Assembly (NCBI RefSeq): GCF_016937615.1
Contig: NZ_JAFHKI010000082.1
Span: 1-37,270, forward strand
Length of the DNA: 37,270 bases
DNA from: Pseudomonas lactucae
Lineage (GTDB): Bacteria > Pseudomonadota > Gammaproteobacteria > Pseudomonadales > Pseudomonadaceae
Direction: 5' to 3'
The notes under the pieces are model-generated. The model saw only the letters and a program-made list of their open reading frames with translations. It had not been told where the DNA came from and made no database searches. Numbering within the stretch: position 1 is the first letter of the stretch; each line of letters opens with the position of its first letter. Positions 7,952-17,475 of the stretch are shown one piece after another. Made by a program: the position numbers and the translations under genes.

Positions 7952-9492
7952 TCACAGTGCCATTTCGATCAGGCAAGGCCCCGCATCGGCGGCGGCGTTG
8001 GCCAGTGCGCGTTGCAGTTCGGCGTTGGTGTGTACAGTGCGGGACGGCACGCCATAGCCTTTGGCCAGGGCTTTCCAATCGATGCGCGGACGGTCGAGCA
8101 CGGTCAGCTTGAGGGCCTGGGGATCCAGTTCGGTCATGCCGAAACGGCGCAATTCGTTTTGCAGGATCGCGTAGCGGTGGTTGGCGGCAATCAGGATGAC
8201 CACCGGCAATTGCTCGCGGGCGATGCTCCACAGGGTCTGGATGGTGTACTGCGCGCTGCCGTCCGATTGCAGGCAGAACACCCGGTTGCCGCGCTCGGCC
8301 AGGGCGGCGCCAAAGCCCACCGGAATACCCTGGCCGATTGCGCCGCCGGTGTTGGTCATGACCCGATGCCGCTTGGCACGCGCCGAGGCCGTGAAAAACG
8401 GATAACCGCAGGTGCCGCCCTCCACCGAGACGATGCAGTCGTCCGGCAGCGCGGCGGCCAATACCTGGCCGACCGATTGCGCGCTCAAGGCGGCTTCGCC
8501 CGGCGGCAGCTGGATGTCCTGCGGGGTGGGCACATAGGCCGGGGCATCCAGCGCATCGGCCAGCGCGGTCAGCGCCCCGGCGACGTCGTCGCGACCTCGG
8601 CGAGCGCCAACAGGCGCTCGCGCTCGGCCAGACGCGACGGGATACCTTCATAACCGAAGTAACTGATGGGCTCCGGTACACCGGCGCGCACCACCTTGTC
8701 GTATTGCTCAAGGATTTCGATGGCCACTTCCGGGAAATACGGCAGGCGATCCAGGTCCGGCAAACCGCCGCCGCGGTAGCTCAGGCGCGGGAAGGTTTCG
8801 GCGAACAGTCGCACGCCGGGCAGTTGCGCCAGGCGCCCCGCCGCTTCCAGTCCGGCCACCGACAAGCCCTGGTCACCGACGATGAATACCAGACGCTGGC
8901 CATCGCGCAGCGCCTGGGCCACGGCGTCGATGCGGTCGCCGGCAAAACGTCGCACCGGTGCACTCAGCGGGCTGAACCGGCCGCTGTGGGTCACCGCGTT
9001 GGCTTGCAGATCCATCGGCAGAATCAGGCTGGCGATCTGCCCCTTGGCCTGCCAGGCGGCGCGCATGGCCTCCTGCAGGTCTTCGCCGATCCCCGACGCG
9101 GTGCGCGAGGTGCGCACCCAGCTGGACACGCTGCCGGCCAGCGCCTGGATATCACTGGCCAGGGGCGGATCGTAATTGACGTGCCACGAAGCGTGGTCGC
9201 CGATCACATTGACGATGGGCGTGTTGGCGCGCCGTGCGTTGTGCAGGTTGGCGATGCCATTGGCAAAGCCTGGGCCCAAGTGCGTCAGGGTCATCGCCGG
9301 TTTGCCGGCGATGCGGCCATAACCATCCGCCGCACCGGTGCATACCCCTTCGAACAACGACAACACCGGCTTGAGGGCAGGCGCACTGGCCATGGCCGCC
9401 ACCAGTGGAATCTCGGTGGTCCCCGGGTTGGCGAAGCAGTACTCGATACCGCTTGCCGCCGCCGCATTCACTATCAATTGCGCGCCATTCAT
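7952..9492 (-). pseudogene. ThDP-dependent decarboxylase/acetolactate-synthase-like enzyme, one frameshift
   Basis: One ~513-residue thiamine-diphosphate enzyme split over two frames. The N-terminal part (9492 to about 8592; start MNGAQLIVNAAAASG, AGAGGG upstream) carries the cofactor-activating Glu48 (SLFEGVCTGAADGYGR) and the central domain. The C-terminal part (about 8590 to 7952) carries the diphosphate motif SDGS...N (LQSDGSAQYTIQTLW...AANHRYAIL). Restoring a single base near 8591-8593, for example reading GTC-GGC-GAC, joins them as ALAEVGDDVAGALTALADALDAPAYVPTPQ. The length fits the short 'acetolactate synthase large subunit-like' group, which includes benzoylformate-decarboxylase-type enzymes, better than the true ~570-residue synthase. 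It is the first gene of the operon. The loss may be real or a sequencing error. Confidence 0.85.
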
Positions 9493-9522
9493 TGCCAGCC
9501 CTCTCACTTGAGCGTTTTCTGT

Positions 9523-9538
9523 TGTGAGATTTATCACA
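9523..9538. promoter_or_regulatory. CRP/Vfr-like palindrome TGTGA-N6-TCACA
   Basis: A perfect TGTGA-GATTTA-TCACA palindrome lies 31 bp from the ThDP gene start and ~190 bp from the iclR-type gene. This is the classic CRP half-site pair and fits the Vfr core in Pseudomonas. It could also be the operator of the neighbouring IclR protein. Binding is inferred from pattern only. Confidence 0.6.
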
Positions 9539-9556
9539 CACAAAAACATACCAAAC

Positions 9557-9591
9557 AAGAGATTTTTATTAATTTATCTCTTTAATTGAGA
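9557..9591. promoter_or_regulatory. AT-rich inverted repeats, possible operator
   Basis: AAGAGAT (9557-9563) and ATCTCTT (9576-9582) form a perfect 7-bp inverted repeat. TCTC...GAGA (9577-9591) forms a second, overlapping one. They lie in the middle of the divergent catabolic operon/iclR intergenic region, which is far more AT-rich than the genes around it. The place suits an IclR-type operator; this is inference. Confidence 0.4.
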
Positions 9592-9668
9592 CTTATTAGA
9601 ATTTTAAGCACGGCAAAATTGCATTTTTCGCCGATTGGTATAGTGTGACGCAACCCTATAGCCCCACA

Positions 9669-9696
9669 TTGGATCCGTGGCGTTTTCGCCTATAGT
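9669..9696 (+). promoter_or_regulatory. Candidate sigma70 promoter of the iclR-type gene
   Basis: TTGGAT (9669-9674) and TATAGT (9691-9696) are separated by 16 bp and end 35 bp before the start codon of the regulator. The -10 matches five of six consensus bases; the -35 is weak. A second TATAGT-like element lies near 9638. Confidence 0.4.
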
Positions 9697-9731
9697 GCTT
9701 ACCCGCGTGCCACCCCCTTTCTAGGAACGAA

Positions 9732-10490
9732 ATGAGCAGCCTGAGCAAATTGCTGAGTGTCCTGGACCTGTTCGGTCCAGCGACGTTGAGGATCGACCCC
9801 GACACCATCGCCGAACGCATGGGCCTGTCGCGCGCCACGGCCTATCGCTACGTCAAGGAGTTGTGCGACGCCGGCCTGCTGAGCCGTGTGGATGCCGGCA
9901 GCTATGGCCTTGGCCCACGGGTGATCGAGTTGGACTGGAGAATGCGCCAGTACGACCCCATCCTCCTGGCCGGGCGCGAACTGATGCACGAGCTGTCGGC
10001 GCAAACCGGCCTGGCGGTGTTTGCCAGCGTGTTTTATGACGGGCGCATCATCAACACCTACATCGCCGAACCCACCGATACGTATCACTTCTCCTTCGGG
10101 CGCGGGCACCCGCTGCCGTTCTTTCGCGGGGCTCAATCCAAGGTGTTGATCGCCTTCCAGAAAGGTCGACGCTTGCAACGCCTGTTCGAAGAACATATGG
10201 CCGGCGATCCGGACAGCCCTTACGACTGGGCAAGTTTTGCCAAGGCCGCCAAGAAGATCCGCAAGGACGGCTATTGCCTGACCCACGACGAGCTCAACCT
10301 GGGCCTGACCGGCATCGCCGCACCGATCATCCAGCCGGATATCGACGAGGTGATCGGCAGCCTGTCCGCCGTCGGCAGCACCCAGAGCTTCAAGCTGCTG
10401 CGCCAGGAAACCGTGATCGAGATGGTGATGGACACCACACGGCGTATCGCCGAGAACATGCGCAATCACACCCACACCGCCGCGCCCTGA
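9732..10490 (+). CDS. IclR-family transcriptional regulator
   Basis: A 252-residue IclR-type regulator. The N-terminal winged helix-turn-helix covers about residues 3-60, with IAERMGLSRATAYRYVKELCDAGLLSR as the recognition region. The C-terminal effector domain follows, with RELMHELSAQTGLAVFASVFYDGRIINTY and GLTGIAAPI. Such proteins usually bind a small aromatic or organic acid and act on adjacent catabolic promoters. It diverges from the ThDP-led operon across a 239-bp region with palindromes, so that operon is its likely target. It converges with the porin gene, only 20 bp apart. Confidence 0.93.
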   Translation: MSSLSKLLSVLDLFGPATLRIDPDTIAERMGLSRATAYRYVKELCDAGLLSRVDAGSYGLGPRVIELDWRMRQYDPILLAGRELMHELSAQTGLAVFASVFYDGRIINTYIAEPTDTYHFSFGRGHPLPFFRGAQSKVLIAFQKGRRLQRLFEEHMAGDPDSPYDWASFAKAAKKIRKDGYCLTHDELNLGLTGIAAPIIQPDIDEVIGSLSAVGSTQSFKLLRQETVIEMVMDTTRRIAENMRNHTHTAAP

Positions 10491-10510
10491 AGCGCGACGG
10501 TCGTGGCGGG

Positions 10511-11833
10511 TCAGAACGGTACGGCGACGGTCAACTGGCTGTACAGGTTGGTGCCGTTGCCCACGGTCTGGTTACCGCCGCTGGTGGCGTCCTCCTTGGG
10601 TTTGTAGAGGCCGATCAGCGGGGTGATGATCAAGTGCGGGTTGACCGCCCACTCGGCATACACATCCAGCTCCTGTGCATTGAGGTTCAGCGCATTGCTT
10701 TTGCGCACGGTGTCGAAGTCGAAGTACAGCGCGCCCAGGGTAAGATTTTCCAGGGGCATGGCCTTGAGACCCACGTGCTGGATGCGGGTGTTGCTGTTGA
10801 ACGGCCCGGCATAGTTACCGGCGACTTCACCCTGCAACCAGGTGCCGTAGCCGGCGCTCAGGCCGGTGAACAGCGAATCCCACTTCTGTGAATAACGGGT
10901 GTAGCGATAGGTGACCTTCGGCGTCCACGCGACATCGGCGAAGGTATACCCGGCTTCGCCGTACCAGGCTTTTTCGGGTCCGCTGTCCTTGTCCTGCCAG
11001 GCATATTCGAACGCCAGGTTCACGTTCGGCAGGCCGGCGTCGCCCTCACCGCGCACGCTGTAGACATTCATGCCCTTGCGCTGGCGCTGAAAGTCACTGG
11101 CCCAGCGGTCGTTGACATCGATGCCATGCACCCAGGTCAACCCCAGGGTGCCGGGCTTGGTGGTGTAATCCAGCGTGCCTGCGGCAACTTCGCTTTCAGC
11201 CTGGGCGCGGTTGTCTGACTTGAGCCACAGCAGGCTGCCGTGCAAGCCGTCCTTGCCGCCCAGGCGCAGGAACGTGGTCTGATCGAAGGCATGCCGCGCG
11301 GCCAGGTAATACGCCCCGCCGCGGTTCAGCGCGCCATCGGCCGGACCCTTGCCCAGGTTCGGGCCGTCGTCGTTGATCAGGAAGCCGCTACCCAGCTTGA
11401 CCACCTGGCGCCCACCGGAAATATCCACGCCGTCCTGGCCCAAGGCCGGAAACAGGTCGCCGGAGCGCCAACCCAGGTAAGCATCTTCGATCTTGGTCGT
11501 GCGTTCGTTGCCAAGGGTGTTGCCGGCCGGGTCACCCTCCCCCCAGGTAGCGGAACTGACCAGCGCGAAGGCGCCATAGGCGGTGCCATTGCCGGCCAGG
11601 GACTGGTCGCCGCTCAAGCCATACTTGATGAAACCTTCGCGCCAGGTGGAACCACCCGACGTGCCGTCGTAGTTCTTGCGGCTGTTGAACATGCCGAATA
11701 CGGCGGTCATGTCGGCATTGAGATGGCGGCTCTCGTCGCTGTACAGTTCATAGGCCTGAGCCTGACTGATCGCGCAAAGCGTCAACGTACACGCCAATGT
11801 GCCGCTGAGAATTGAAGTGGCTGGATACCGCAT
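10511..11833 (-). CDS. Outer-membrane beta-barrel porin
   Basis: A 440-residue outer-membrane channel. A signal peptide covers about residues 1-28 (hydrophobic core, then SQAQA before YELYSDES). The mature chain is made of short alternating aromatic strands (GAYYLAARHAF, KVTYRYTRYSQKW, LTLGALYFDFD). The protein ends in Phe (LTVAVPF), as expected for recognition by the barrel assembly machinery. There are features reminiscent of alginate-export or OprD-type barrels, but I cannot decide between them. It is the last gene after the permease and aldehyde dehydrogenase on the same strand (90-bp gap), so it probably admits the substrate of that operon. Confidence 0.85.
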   Translation of the reverse strand: MRYPATSILSGTLACTLTLCAISQAQAYELYSDESRHLNADMTAVFGMFNSRKNYDGTSGGSTWREGFIKYGLSGDQSLAGNGTAYGAFALVSSATWGEGDPAGNTLGNERTTKIEDAYLGWRSGDLFPALGQDGVDISGGRQVVKLGSGFLINDDGPNLGKGPADGALNRGGAYYLAARHAFDQTTFLRLGGKDGLHGSLLWLKSDNRAQAESEVAAGTLDYTTKPGTLGLTWVHGIDVNDRWASDFQRQRKGMNVYSVRGEGDAGLPNVNLAFEYAWQDKDSGPEKAWYGEAGYTFADVAWTPKVTYRYTRYSQKWDSLFTGLSAGYGTWLQGEVAGNYAGPFNSNTRIQHVGLKAMPLENLTLGALYFDFDTVRKSNALNLNAQELDVYAEWAVNPHLIITPLIGLYKPKEDATSGGNQTVGNGTNLYSQLTVAVPF

Positions 11834-11923
11834 GATCGAAGCTCCTCGGGATGCGCCTTTAAAGGCTGTCTTAGTTATTGGGCATAAGAGAGGCGCAGCG
11901 TTGCCGCGCCAGGTAGGCAGGGC

Positions 11924-13345
11924 TTACTCAGCAGCACGCTTATTGACAAACAGCAGCTGTTGACCGGTGAACTCGAGCAGCCCCTCCAGGCCGAACTCGA
12001 CGCCGAAACCGGACATCTTGCTGCCGCCGAATGGGGTATTGGGCTGGATGCGCGCGTGACAATTGACCCACGCCACACCGCTTTCCAGGCGGCCGGCCAA
12101 CGCCTGCGCCTGCTCCACATCCGGCCCCCATACCGAGCCGCCCAGGCCCATGTCGCCGGCGTTGGCGCGGCTCAGCACCTCTTCGACATCGCGGTAGGCA
12201 ATCAGCGGCAACACCGGCCCGAACTGTTCCTCGTCGACCAGGCGCTGGCCGTCGGTCACATCCGCCACCAGGGTGGGTGGGTAAAAGAAGCCGGGGCGAT
12301 CCAGCCGTGCGCCGCCGCACAACACCCGCGCCCCTTGGGCCCGGGCATCCTCGACCAACGCCTCGACCAGCTTGAGTTGATCGAGGTTCTGCACCGGGCC
12401 GAAGTTGACGCCGGGCTCGAGGCCGTCGCCCACCACCTGACGCCCCGCAATCAGCGTCAAGGCATCGGCAAATTCCTGATACTGGGACTCATGGATATAC
12501 AAGCGCTTGAGCGCCGCGCAGGTCTGGCCCATGTTCAGAAACGCCGCCTGGAAAATCTCTTCGGCCACCTGCGCAACCGGCGTGCCCGGCAATACGATGG
12601 CAGCGTCGTTGCCGCCCAGCTCCAGGGTCAGGCGCTTGAGGTTAGTGGCCGCGCCACGCATTACGCTCTGGCCGGTGGCGGTGGAACCGGTGAACACGAT
12701 TTTCTGGATACCGGGGTGCGCGGTGATCGCACTGCCGAACCCCTGCTCGCCGGTCACGCAGTTGATCACCCCCTTGGGCACGCGCCGCGCAATGATCTCC
12801 ACCAGGCGCAGGGTGCTCAGCGGCGTCAGGCTCGACGGTTTGCTGATCACGCAGTTGCCGGCCCTCAGCGCCGGCATGATGTGCCACACCGCGATCATGA
12901 ACGGCCAGTTCCACGGTGTGATGGAGGCCACCACTCCCAGCGGCTTGCGGTGCAATTCGACGCGCTGGGTCGGGGTTTCTTCCACCAACTCCACGTCGAT
13001 CTGTTGCCCGGCAGCGTAGCGGGTCCAGGCGGCGGCCCCCATGACTTCGGAAAACGCCAGTTCCAGCGGTTTGCCTTGTTCACGCACGATCAGCCGGGCC
13101 AGTGCGTCGGCGTCCTGCTCAATGTCATCGGCAATCGCGCCGAGGTGCTCGCACCGCAGCGCATGCGAACTGTGGCGCCACGTCTTGAAGGCGGCCTGGG
13201 CGGCGTTCACCGCCGCGTCCAATTGGGCCAATGAGCCGGCCGGGCATTGCGCGAAGGCGGCGCCAGTGGCGGGATTGATCACATCAAACTGCCCGTTTTC
13301 ACCGGCAACCTGGACCCCATTGATAAGCATTGTGTAGTGCTGCAT
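11924..13345 (-). CDS. Aldehyde dehydrogenase family protein
   Basis: A 473-residue aldehyde dehydrogenase, distinct from the other two in the window. Key residues: Asn146 (TPWNWP), Lys169 (ISKPSS), GSTATG at 220-225, Glu242 (LELGGND), Cys276 (NMGQTCAALKR) and EEQFGPVLP. KPSS in place of KPAE and NMGQTC in place of NQGQxC set it apart from benzaldehyde/betaine types and recall the succinate-semialdehyde-like branch; the substrate is open. It lies 81 bp downstream of the APC permease and 90 bp upstream of the porin, consistent with one transcript that imports and oxidises an amine- or amino-acid-derived aldehyde (inference). Confidence 0.93.
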   Translation of the reverse strand: MQHYTMLINGVQVAGENGQFDVINPATGAAFAQCPAGSLAQLDAAVNAAQAAFKTWRHSSHALRCEHLGAIADDIEQDADALARLIVREQGKPLELAFSEVMGAAAWTRYAAGQQIDVELVEETPTQRVELHRKPLGVVASITPWNWPFMIAVWHIMPALRAGNCVISKPSSLTPLSTLRLVEIIARRVPKGVINCVTGEQGFGSAITAHPGIQKIVFTGSTATGQSVMRGAATNLKRLTLELGGNDAAIVLPGTPVAQVAEEIFQAAFLNMGQTCAALKRLYIHESQYQEFADALTLIAGRQVVGDGLEPGVNFGPVQNLDQLKLVEALVEDARAQGARVLCGGARLDRPGFFYPPTLVADVTDGQRLVDEEQFGPVLPLIAYRDVEEVLSRANAGDMGLGGSVWGPDVEQAQALAGRLESGVAWVNCHARIQPNTPFGGSKMSGFGVEFGLEGLLEFTGQQLLFVNKRAAE

Positions 13346-13426
13346 GTGGAAGCTTCCTTTAACGCAGACGAGCCGTGTCGTGCGACGACAACTGAGCTCG
13401 CAGTAGGTGTAGGGGTGGAACGTGCC

Positions 13427-14875
13427 TTAGAGCTTGTGGCTACCCAGGGCCAGGAACCGCTGCGGCGAAACCTTGCGCAGGCGCGCGGCCAGGTAGACGC
13501 CGGCCAACAAGGCCGCAGGAATGACCGCACACAGACCGTAGGACAAAAGCTGGCTGGCACCGGTCAGCACATCGAAATGCACCACCGCCAGCACCAGCAC
13601 CATCAGCAAGGCCAGGCAGGAGAAAATCGGCAGGATGCGCCCGCGCCAGAGGCCGACCTTGAGCTCGGGATGCCGGTGGAAGTACACGCACACCGCGACC
13701 GAGGTCATCGCCATCAGCAAGATCACGCACAGGGTGGCCAGGTTGGAGAACCAGGCGAACAGCTGCAGGATCGGATCGGCGTCCATCGCCGCGAAAATCA
13801 GCACCACTACCGCGGCGATCAGGCTTTGCAGCGCCGAGCCCATATGCGGGCTTTGGTGCACACGGTGGGTAGTGCCCAGCAGGCTGTGCAGCAAACCATC
13901 ACGCCCGATGGCGTAGAAATAACGCGCAGCGGCGTTATGAAACGCGAGCAGTCCGGCATAGATGCTGACCATGAACAACACCCGAATGATCTGGGTCAGG
14001 TGTGGCCCGACAAAGTGGTCGGACATGCCGTAGATAAACGTGGTTGGGTCCTGCAGGGCTTGCAGCATCGGCACGATCTTGTCCGCGCCCACGCCCACCA
14101 CCATCGCCCACACCGAGAGCGCATAGAACCCGCCGATCAGCAGCACCGAGCTGTAGGTCGCAATCGGAATCGTGCGCTGCGGGTTTTTCGCCTCCTCGCC
14201 ATAAATGGTGGTGGCCTCGAAGCCGATGAAGGCGGCAAAGCAGAACAGCAGACCGATCGACGGCGTGCCGCTGAATACGTGCTGGCTGCTGAAGGAATCA
14301 AGGTTGACGCCGCTGTCGCCACCGGTCTTCAGAATGGCGAAATCCAGGGTGAGGATCGCCAGGTATTCAGCGATCACCACCACCGACAAGACCCGCGCCG
14401 ACAGGTCGATCTTGCGGTAGCCGAGAATCGCAATACTGGCCATCGCCAGCAGCGAATAGGACCACCAGGGCAATACCAGGCCGAAGACACTTTCCATGGT
14501 GCCGCTGACCACGCCACCGAACATGCCATACAAGGCAATCTGCAGAATGTTGTAGGCAAACATCGCCAGCACCGCCGCCGAGCCGCCGGCCAGGCCGCCC
14601 AGGCCACGCGAGGTAAAGGCGTAGAAACCGCCGGCGTTGGTGACATGCCGCGCCATGGTGGTGTAACCCACCGAGAACGCCATCAGCACCGCCAGCGCCA
14701 GCAACAGCAACGCCGGGGTGCCGGCGCCGTTGCCCAGCATGATGCCGATCGGGAAACCGCCGGCAATCACGCTGAGCGGACTGGCCGCCGAAATCACGAA
14801 GAAGATGATGAAGCCGACACCCAGGGCGCCACGCTTGAGCTCCGTAGAGCCATTGACCGGCATTATTACACTCAT
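13427..14875 (-). CDS. APC-superfamily amino acid/amine permease
   Basis: A 482-residue inner-membrane transporter with about 12 hydrophobic segments. The first helix carries the unwound APC motif (GFIIFFVISAASPLSVIAGG). Helix 6 has the family signature FCFAAFIGFEATTIYGEEAKNPQRTIP. The product is probably a proton-coupled importer of an amino acid or amine. It is the first gene of the permease-aldehyde dehydrogenase-porin set. Its promoter must lie in the inverted-repeat-rich region upstream. Substrate cannot be read from sequence. Confidence 0.92.
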   Translation of the reverse strand: MSVIMPVNGSTELKRGALGVGFIIFFVISAASPLSVIAGGFPIGIMLGNGAGTPALLLLALAVLMAFSVGYTTMARHVTNAGGFYAFTSRGLGGLAGGSAAVLAMFAYNILQIALYGMFGGVVSGTMESVFGLVLPWWSYSLLAMASIAILGYRKIDLSARVLSVVVIAEYLAILTLDFAILKTGGDSGVNLDSFSSQHVFSGTPSIGLLFCFAAFIGFEATTIYGEEAKNPQRTIPIATYSSVLLIGGFYALSVWAMVVGVGADKIVPMLQALQDPTTFIYGMSDHFVGPHLTQIIRVLFMVSIYAGLLAFHNAAARYFYAIGRDGLLHSLLGTTHRVHQSPHMGSALQSLIAAVVVLIFAAMDADPILQLFAWFSNLATLCVILLMAMTSVAVCVYFHRHPELKVGLWRGRILPIFSCLALLMVLVLAVVHFDVLTGASQLLSYGLCAVIPAALLAGVYLAARLRKVSPQRFLALGSHKL

Positions 14876-15005
14876 GTTATTGACCTTATTGTATGAGGCA
14901 GTCGCTGTGGGGTGGCGCCGATTCAGCCGCTATCGGTGCCGGGTAGCGCTTTTATTCTGGAGATTGCACGCTGGATTCGATCCTATGCCCGCCCTCGGAA
15001 GCCTC

Positions 15006-15087
15006 GCTATCCCAAATCGGTAACATCGCCGCGAGTGCCCCAAAACAGGTCGCCGCGCCGCCACACTCCCCGCCGATTTGGGATAGC
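15006..15087. repeat. 15-bp perfect inverted repeat, 52-bp spacer
   Basis: GCTATCCCAAATCGG (15006-15020) is mirrored exactly by CCGATTTGGGATAGC (15073-15087). The arm spacing, about 67 bp centre to centre, would suit two co-operating regulator dimers with looping, or a long stem in RNA. Function is inferred. Confidence 0.75.
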
Positions 15088-15091
15088 CGCG

Positions 15092-15109
15092 TGCAGATCC
15101 CAATCTGCA
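15092..15109. promoter_or_regulatory. Palindrome TGCAGAT-N4-ATCTGCA
   Basis: A perfect 7-bp inverted repeat with a 4-bp centre lies 5 bp beyond the right arm of the 15-bp repeat. It has the size and symmetry of a dimeric repressor operator. No T-run follows on either strand, so a terminator is unlikely. Confidence 0.45.
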
Positions 15110-15291
15110 TGCTAGGTTCAGGCGTCCTCTGCCCGGCTGTCGGCCAGTGGCGTCAAGCGCCGGTCAACCCTTGGCCAATGCCTATGCTGAAAACGTGGTG
15201 CAGGCCGATGCACTGACAACCCCAATAAGAAATCGGTGGCCCACGCCAACCGATGATCGATCAACACGCTGTTCACCCGTGAGATAGCCCA

Positions 15292-17430
15292 ATGTTCGAC
15301 ACCCTCTCCATTCGCTTGAAAATAGTCCTGTTGTCGGGCTTGTGCCTGCTGGGCGTGATCAGTCTGATCGTCGGCATGAACCTCTACCAGAGTAGCCAGA
15401 ACAATCGGCTGATCAGCATCTCAAGCAGTCGGATGCTCACGGACAGTGGCGAGAACCTGCTGCAGGCCAAGGCCGCCGAGCAGGCAAGCAACCTGCAGCG
15501 GGTGTTCGGCAGCAGCTTGCAGATCATCAGCGCCTTTGCCGACCAGGCAGCCAACCTGCGCAGCATGGCCGCCCAGCGCGGGTTGGCCGCCACGACCCTG
15601 CGTGAAGAACTCAACCAGGGGCTCAAGACAACGTTCGACCGCAACCCGCAGGTACTGGGGCTTTGGCTGGTCTACGAATCGAATGCGCTGGACGGTAAAG
15701 ACGCCGAGTTCGCCAACGACGCCGCACGCGCCTCCAACGAAAACGGACGCTTTGCCAGCGCCTGGAACCGGGGCGCCGGCACAGCGGTGAATATCCTGAT
15801 CCCCGAAGCCGATTTGCAGAAAACCGAACTGAGCATCAGCGGCACGCCTTACAACAGTTGGTACACCTGCCCGCGCGACACCCGGCGCACCTGCCTGATG
15901 GCGCCCTACGCCGACACCCAGGCCGGGCAGGTGCAACTGATGACCACCTTGTCCATGCCCTTGATAGTGGATGGCAAGGTGATCGGCACCCTCGGCGTGG
16001 ACCTCGCGCTCGGCGCCCTGCAAGCCGCCGCCAGCGATGCCCAGCGCGCGCTGTTCGACGGTTCGGGGCGCATGCTGATTGTCTCCGACAGCGGCGTGCT
16101 CGCCGCTTACAGCAGCGATGCCAGCCAGATCGGCAAACCCATCAGCGCGCCGCTGGCGCAGGAAGGCCAGGCCGTGCTCAGCGCGCTGGCACAGAAACAA
16201 CCAAGCGTGCTGGCCCAGGATAAATCGATACGCGCGGTCTACCCTGTCGCGCCGATCCCCGAAGCAGCGCCGTGGGGCGTGGTCATCGACCTGCCCAGGG
16301 AGGTCTTGCTGGCCGACTCGGCGAAGCTGCAATCCTTGCTGGACCAGACCCAGACCCGCGACACCCTGGTGTCGCTGCTGGTGGCCATCGGTGCCGGGCT
16401 GCTGGGCCTGCTGTTGATCTGGCTCACCGCGTCCGGCGTGACGCGCCCGATCAACAGCGTCGCGCAGATGCTCAAGGCGATTGCCAGCGGCGACGGCGAC
16501 CTGACTCAACGGCTCGATTACCGCAAAAAGGACGAACTGGGCGAACTGGTGCAGTGGTTCAACCGCTTTCTCGACAAGCTGCAACCGACCATTGCGCAGA
16601 TCAAGCAGAGCATCACGGATGCCCGTGGCACCGCCGACCAGTCCTCGGAAATCGCGCGGCAGACCAGTGAAGGCATGCAGGTGCAATTTCGCGAGATCGA
16701 TCAGTTGGCAACCGCCTCCAACGAGATGAGCGCCACGGCGCACGAAGTCGCCAGCAGCGCGTCAAATGCCGCCCAGGCAGCCCGGGGTGCCGACCAGGCG
16801 TCCCAAGAGGGCATCAGCATCATCGAACGCAGCACGAAGGACATCAACGCCCTGGCCGATGAGGTCAGCAAGGCCGTGGCCGAAGTCGAAGCACTGGCGG
16901 TCAACAGCGAGCAGATCGGCTCGGTGCTGGAGGTGATCCGCAGCATTGCCGAACAAACCAACCTGCTGGCGCTCAACGCCGCGATCGAGGCCGCGCGTGC
17001 CGGCGAAAGCGGTCGCGGGTTTGCGGTGGTTGCCGATGAAGTGCGCAACCTGGCCAAGCGCACTCAGGATTCGGTGGAGGAAATCCGCCAAGTGATCGAA
17101 CGCATCCAGACCGGCACGCGTGGCGTGGTGGCCGTCATGCACTCAAGCCAGGCGCAGGCCCAGAGCAACGCCAGACAGATCCACCATGCCGTGCAAGCGC
17201 TTGGCAAAATCAGCCAGGCGGTGACGGTGATCAGCGATATGAACCTGCAGATCGCCAGTGCGGCGGAGGAACAAAGTGCGGTGGCCGAGGAGGTCAATCG
17301 CAACGTTTCGACCATTCGCGGGGTGACCGAGACGCTGACGGAACAGGCTGCCGAATCGGCGCAGGTCAGCAGCCAGCTCAATGCTCGAGCCAATCATCAA
17401 ATGCAGTTGATGGACCAGTTCCGCGCCTAG
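15292..17430 (+). CDS. Methyl-accepting chemotaxis protein with dCache-type sensor
   Basis: A 712-residue chemoreceptor. Transmembrane helix 1 covers about residues 10-30 and helix 2 about 359-381. The ~325-residue periplasmic part has the size of a double Cache domain, with [16 protein letters not shown] (122-137), WYTCPRD...C at 190-201, and [16 protein letters not shown] (223-238). HAMP follows (383-435), then the signalling domain with the conserved hairpin tip [34 protein letters not shown]. The sensor style recalls polyamine/amine receptors of the McpU/TlpQ type, from memory only. Its place beside permease, aminotransferase and aldehyde dehydrogenase genes suggests taxis to the same nutrient. 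There is no strong ribosome-binding site before the ATG. Confidence 0.95.
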   Translation: MFDTLSIRLKIVLLSGLCLLGVISLIVGMNLYQSSQNNRLISISSSRMLTDSGENLLQAKAAEQASNLQRVFGSSLQIISAFADQAANLRSMAAQRGLAATTLREELNQGLKTTFDRNPQVLGLWLVYESNALDGKDAEFANDAARASNENGRFASAWNRGAGTAVNILIPEADLQKTELSISGTPYNSWYTCPRDTRRTCLMAPYADTQAGQVQLMTTLSMPLIVDGKVIGTLGVDLALGALQAAASDAQRALFDGSGRMLIVSDSGVLAAYSSDASQIGKPISAPLAQEGQAVLSALAQKQPSVLAQDKSIRAVYPVAPIPEAAPWGVVIDLPREVLLADSAKLQSLLDQTQTRDTLVSLLVAIGAGLLGLLLIWLTASGVTRPINSVAQMLKAIASGDGDLTQRLDYRKKDELGELVQWFNRFLDKLQPTIAQIKQSITDARGTADQSSEIARQTSEGMQVQFREIDQLATASNEMSATAHEVASSASNAAQAARGADQASQEGISIIERSTKDINALADEVSKAVAEVEALAVNSEQIGSVLEVIRSIAEQTNLLALNAAIEAARAGESGRGFAVVADEVRNLAKRTQDSVEEIRQVIERIQTGTRGVVAVMHSSQAQAQSNARQIHHAVQALGKISQAVTVISDMNLQIASAAEEQSAVAEEVNRNVSTIRGVTETLTEQAAESAQVSSQLNARANHQMQLMDQFRA

Positions 17431-17475
17431 GCTGCGGCGGGGCCAGGCTATTGCTGCGCCATGGTGGGCGGGTAT

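Larger units (their letters stand above)
14876..15291. other. 416-bp intergenic region with several inverted repeats
   Basis: A divergent intergenic region between the permease and the chemoreceptor, with no convincing gene. It holds a 15-bp perfect inverted repeat (15006-15020 / 15073-15087), a tight TGCAGAT-CCCA-ATCTGCA palindrome (15092-15109), a GTGCA-N6-TGCAC palindrome (15198-15213), and a weaker pair CGCTATC (14928-14934) / GGGTAGCG (14941-14948) that resembles the outer part of the 15-bp arms. These look like operator sites for the two flanking transcription units. Confidence 0.6.
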
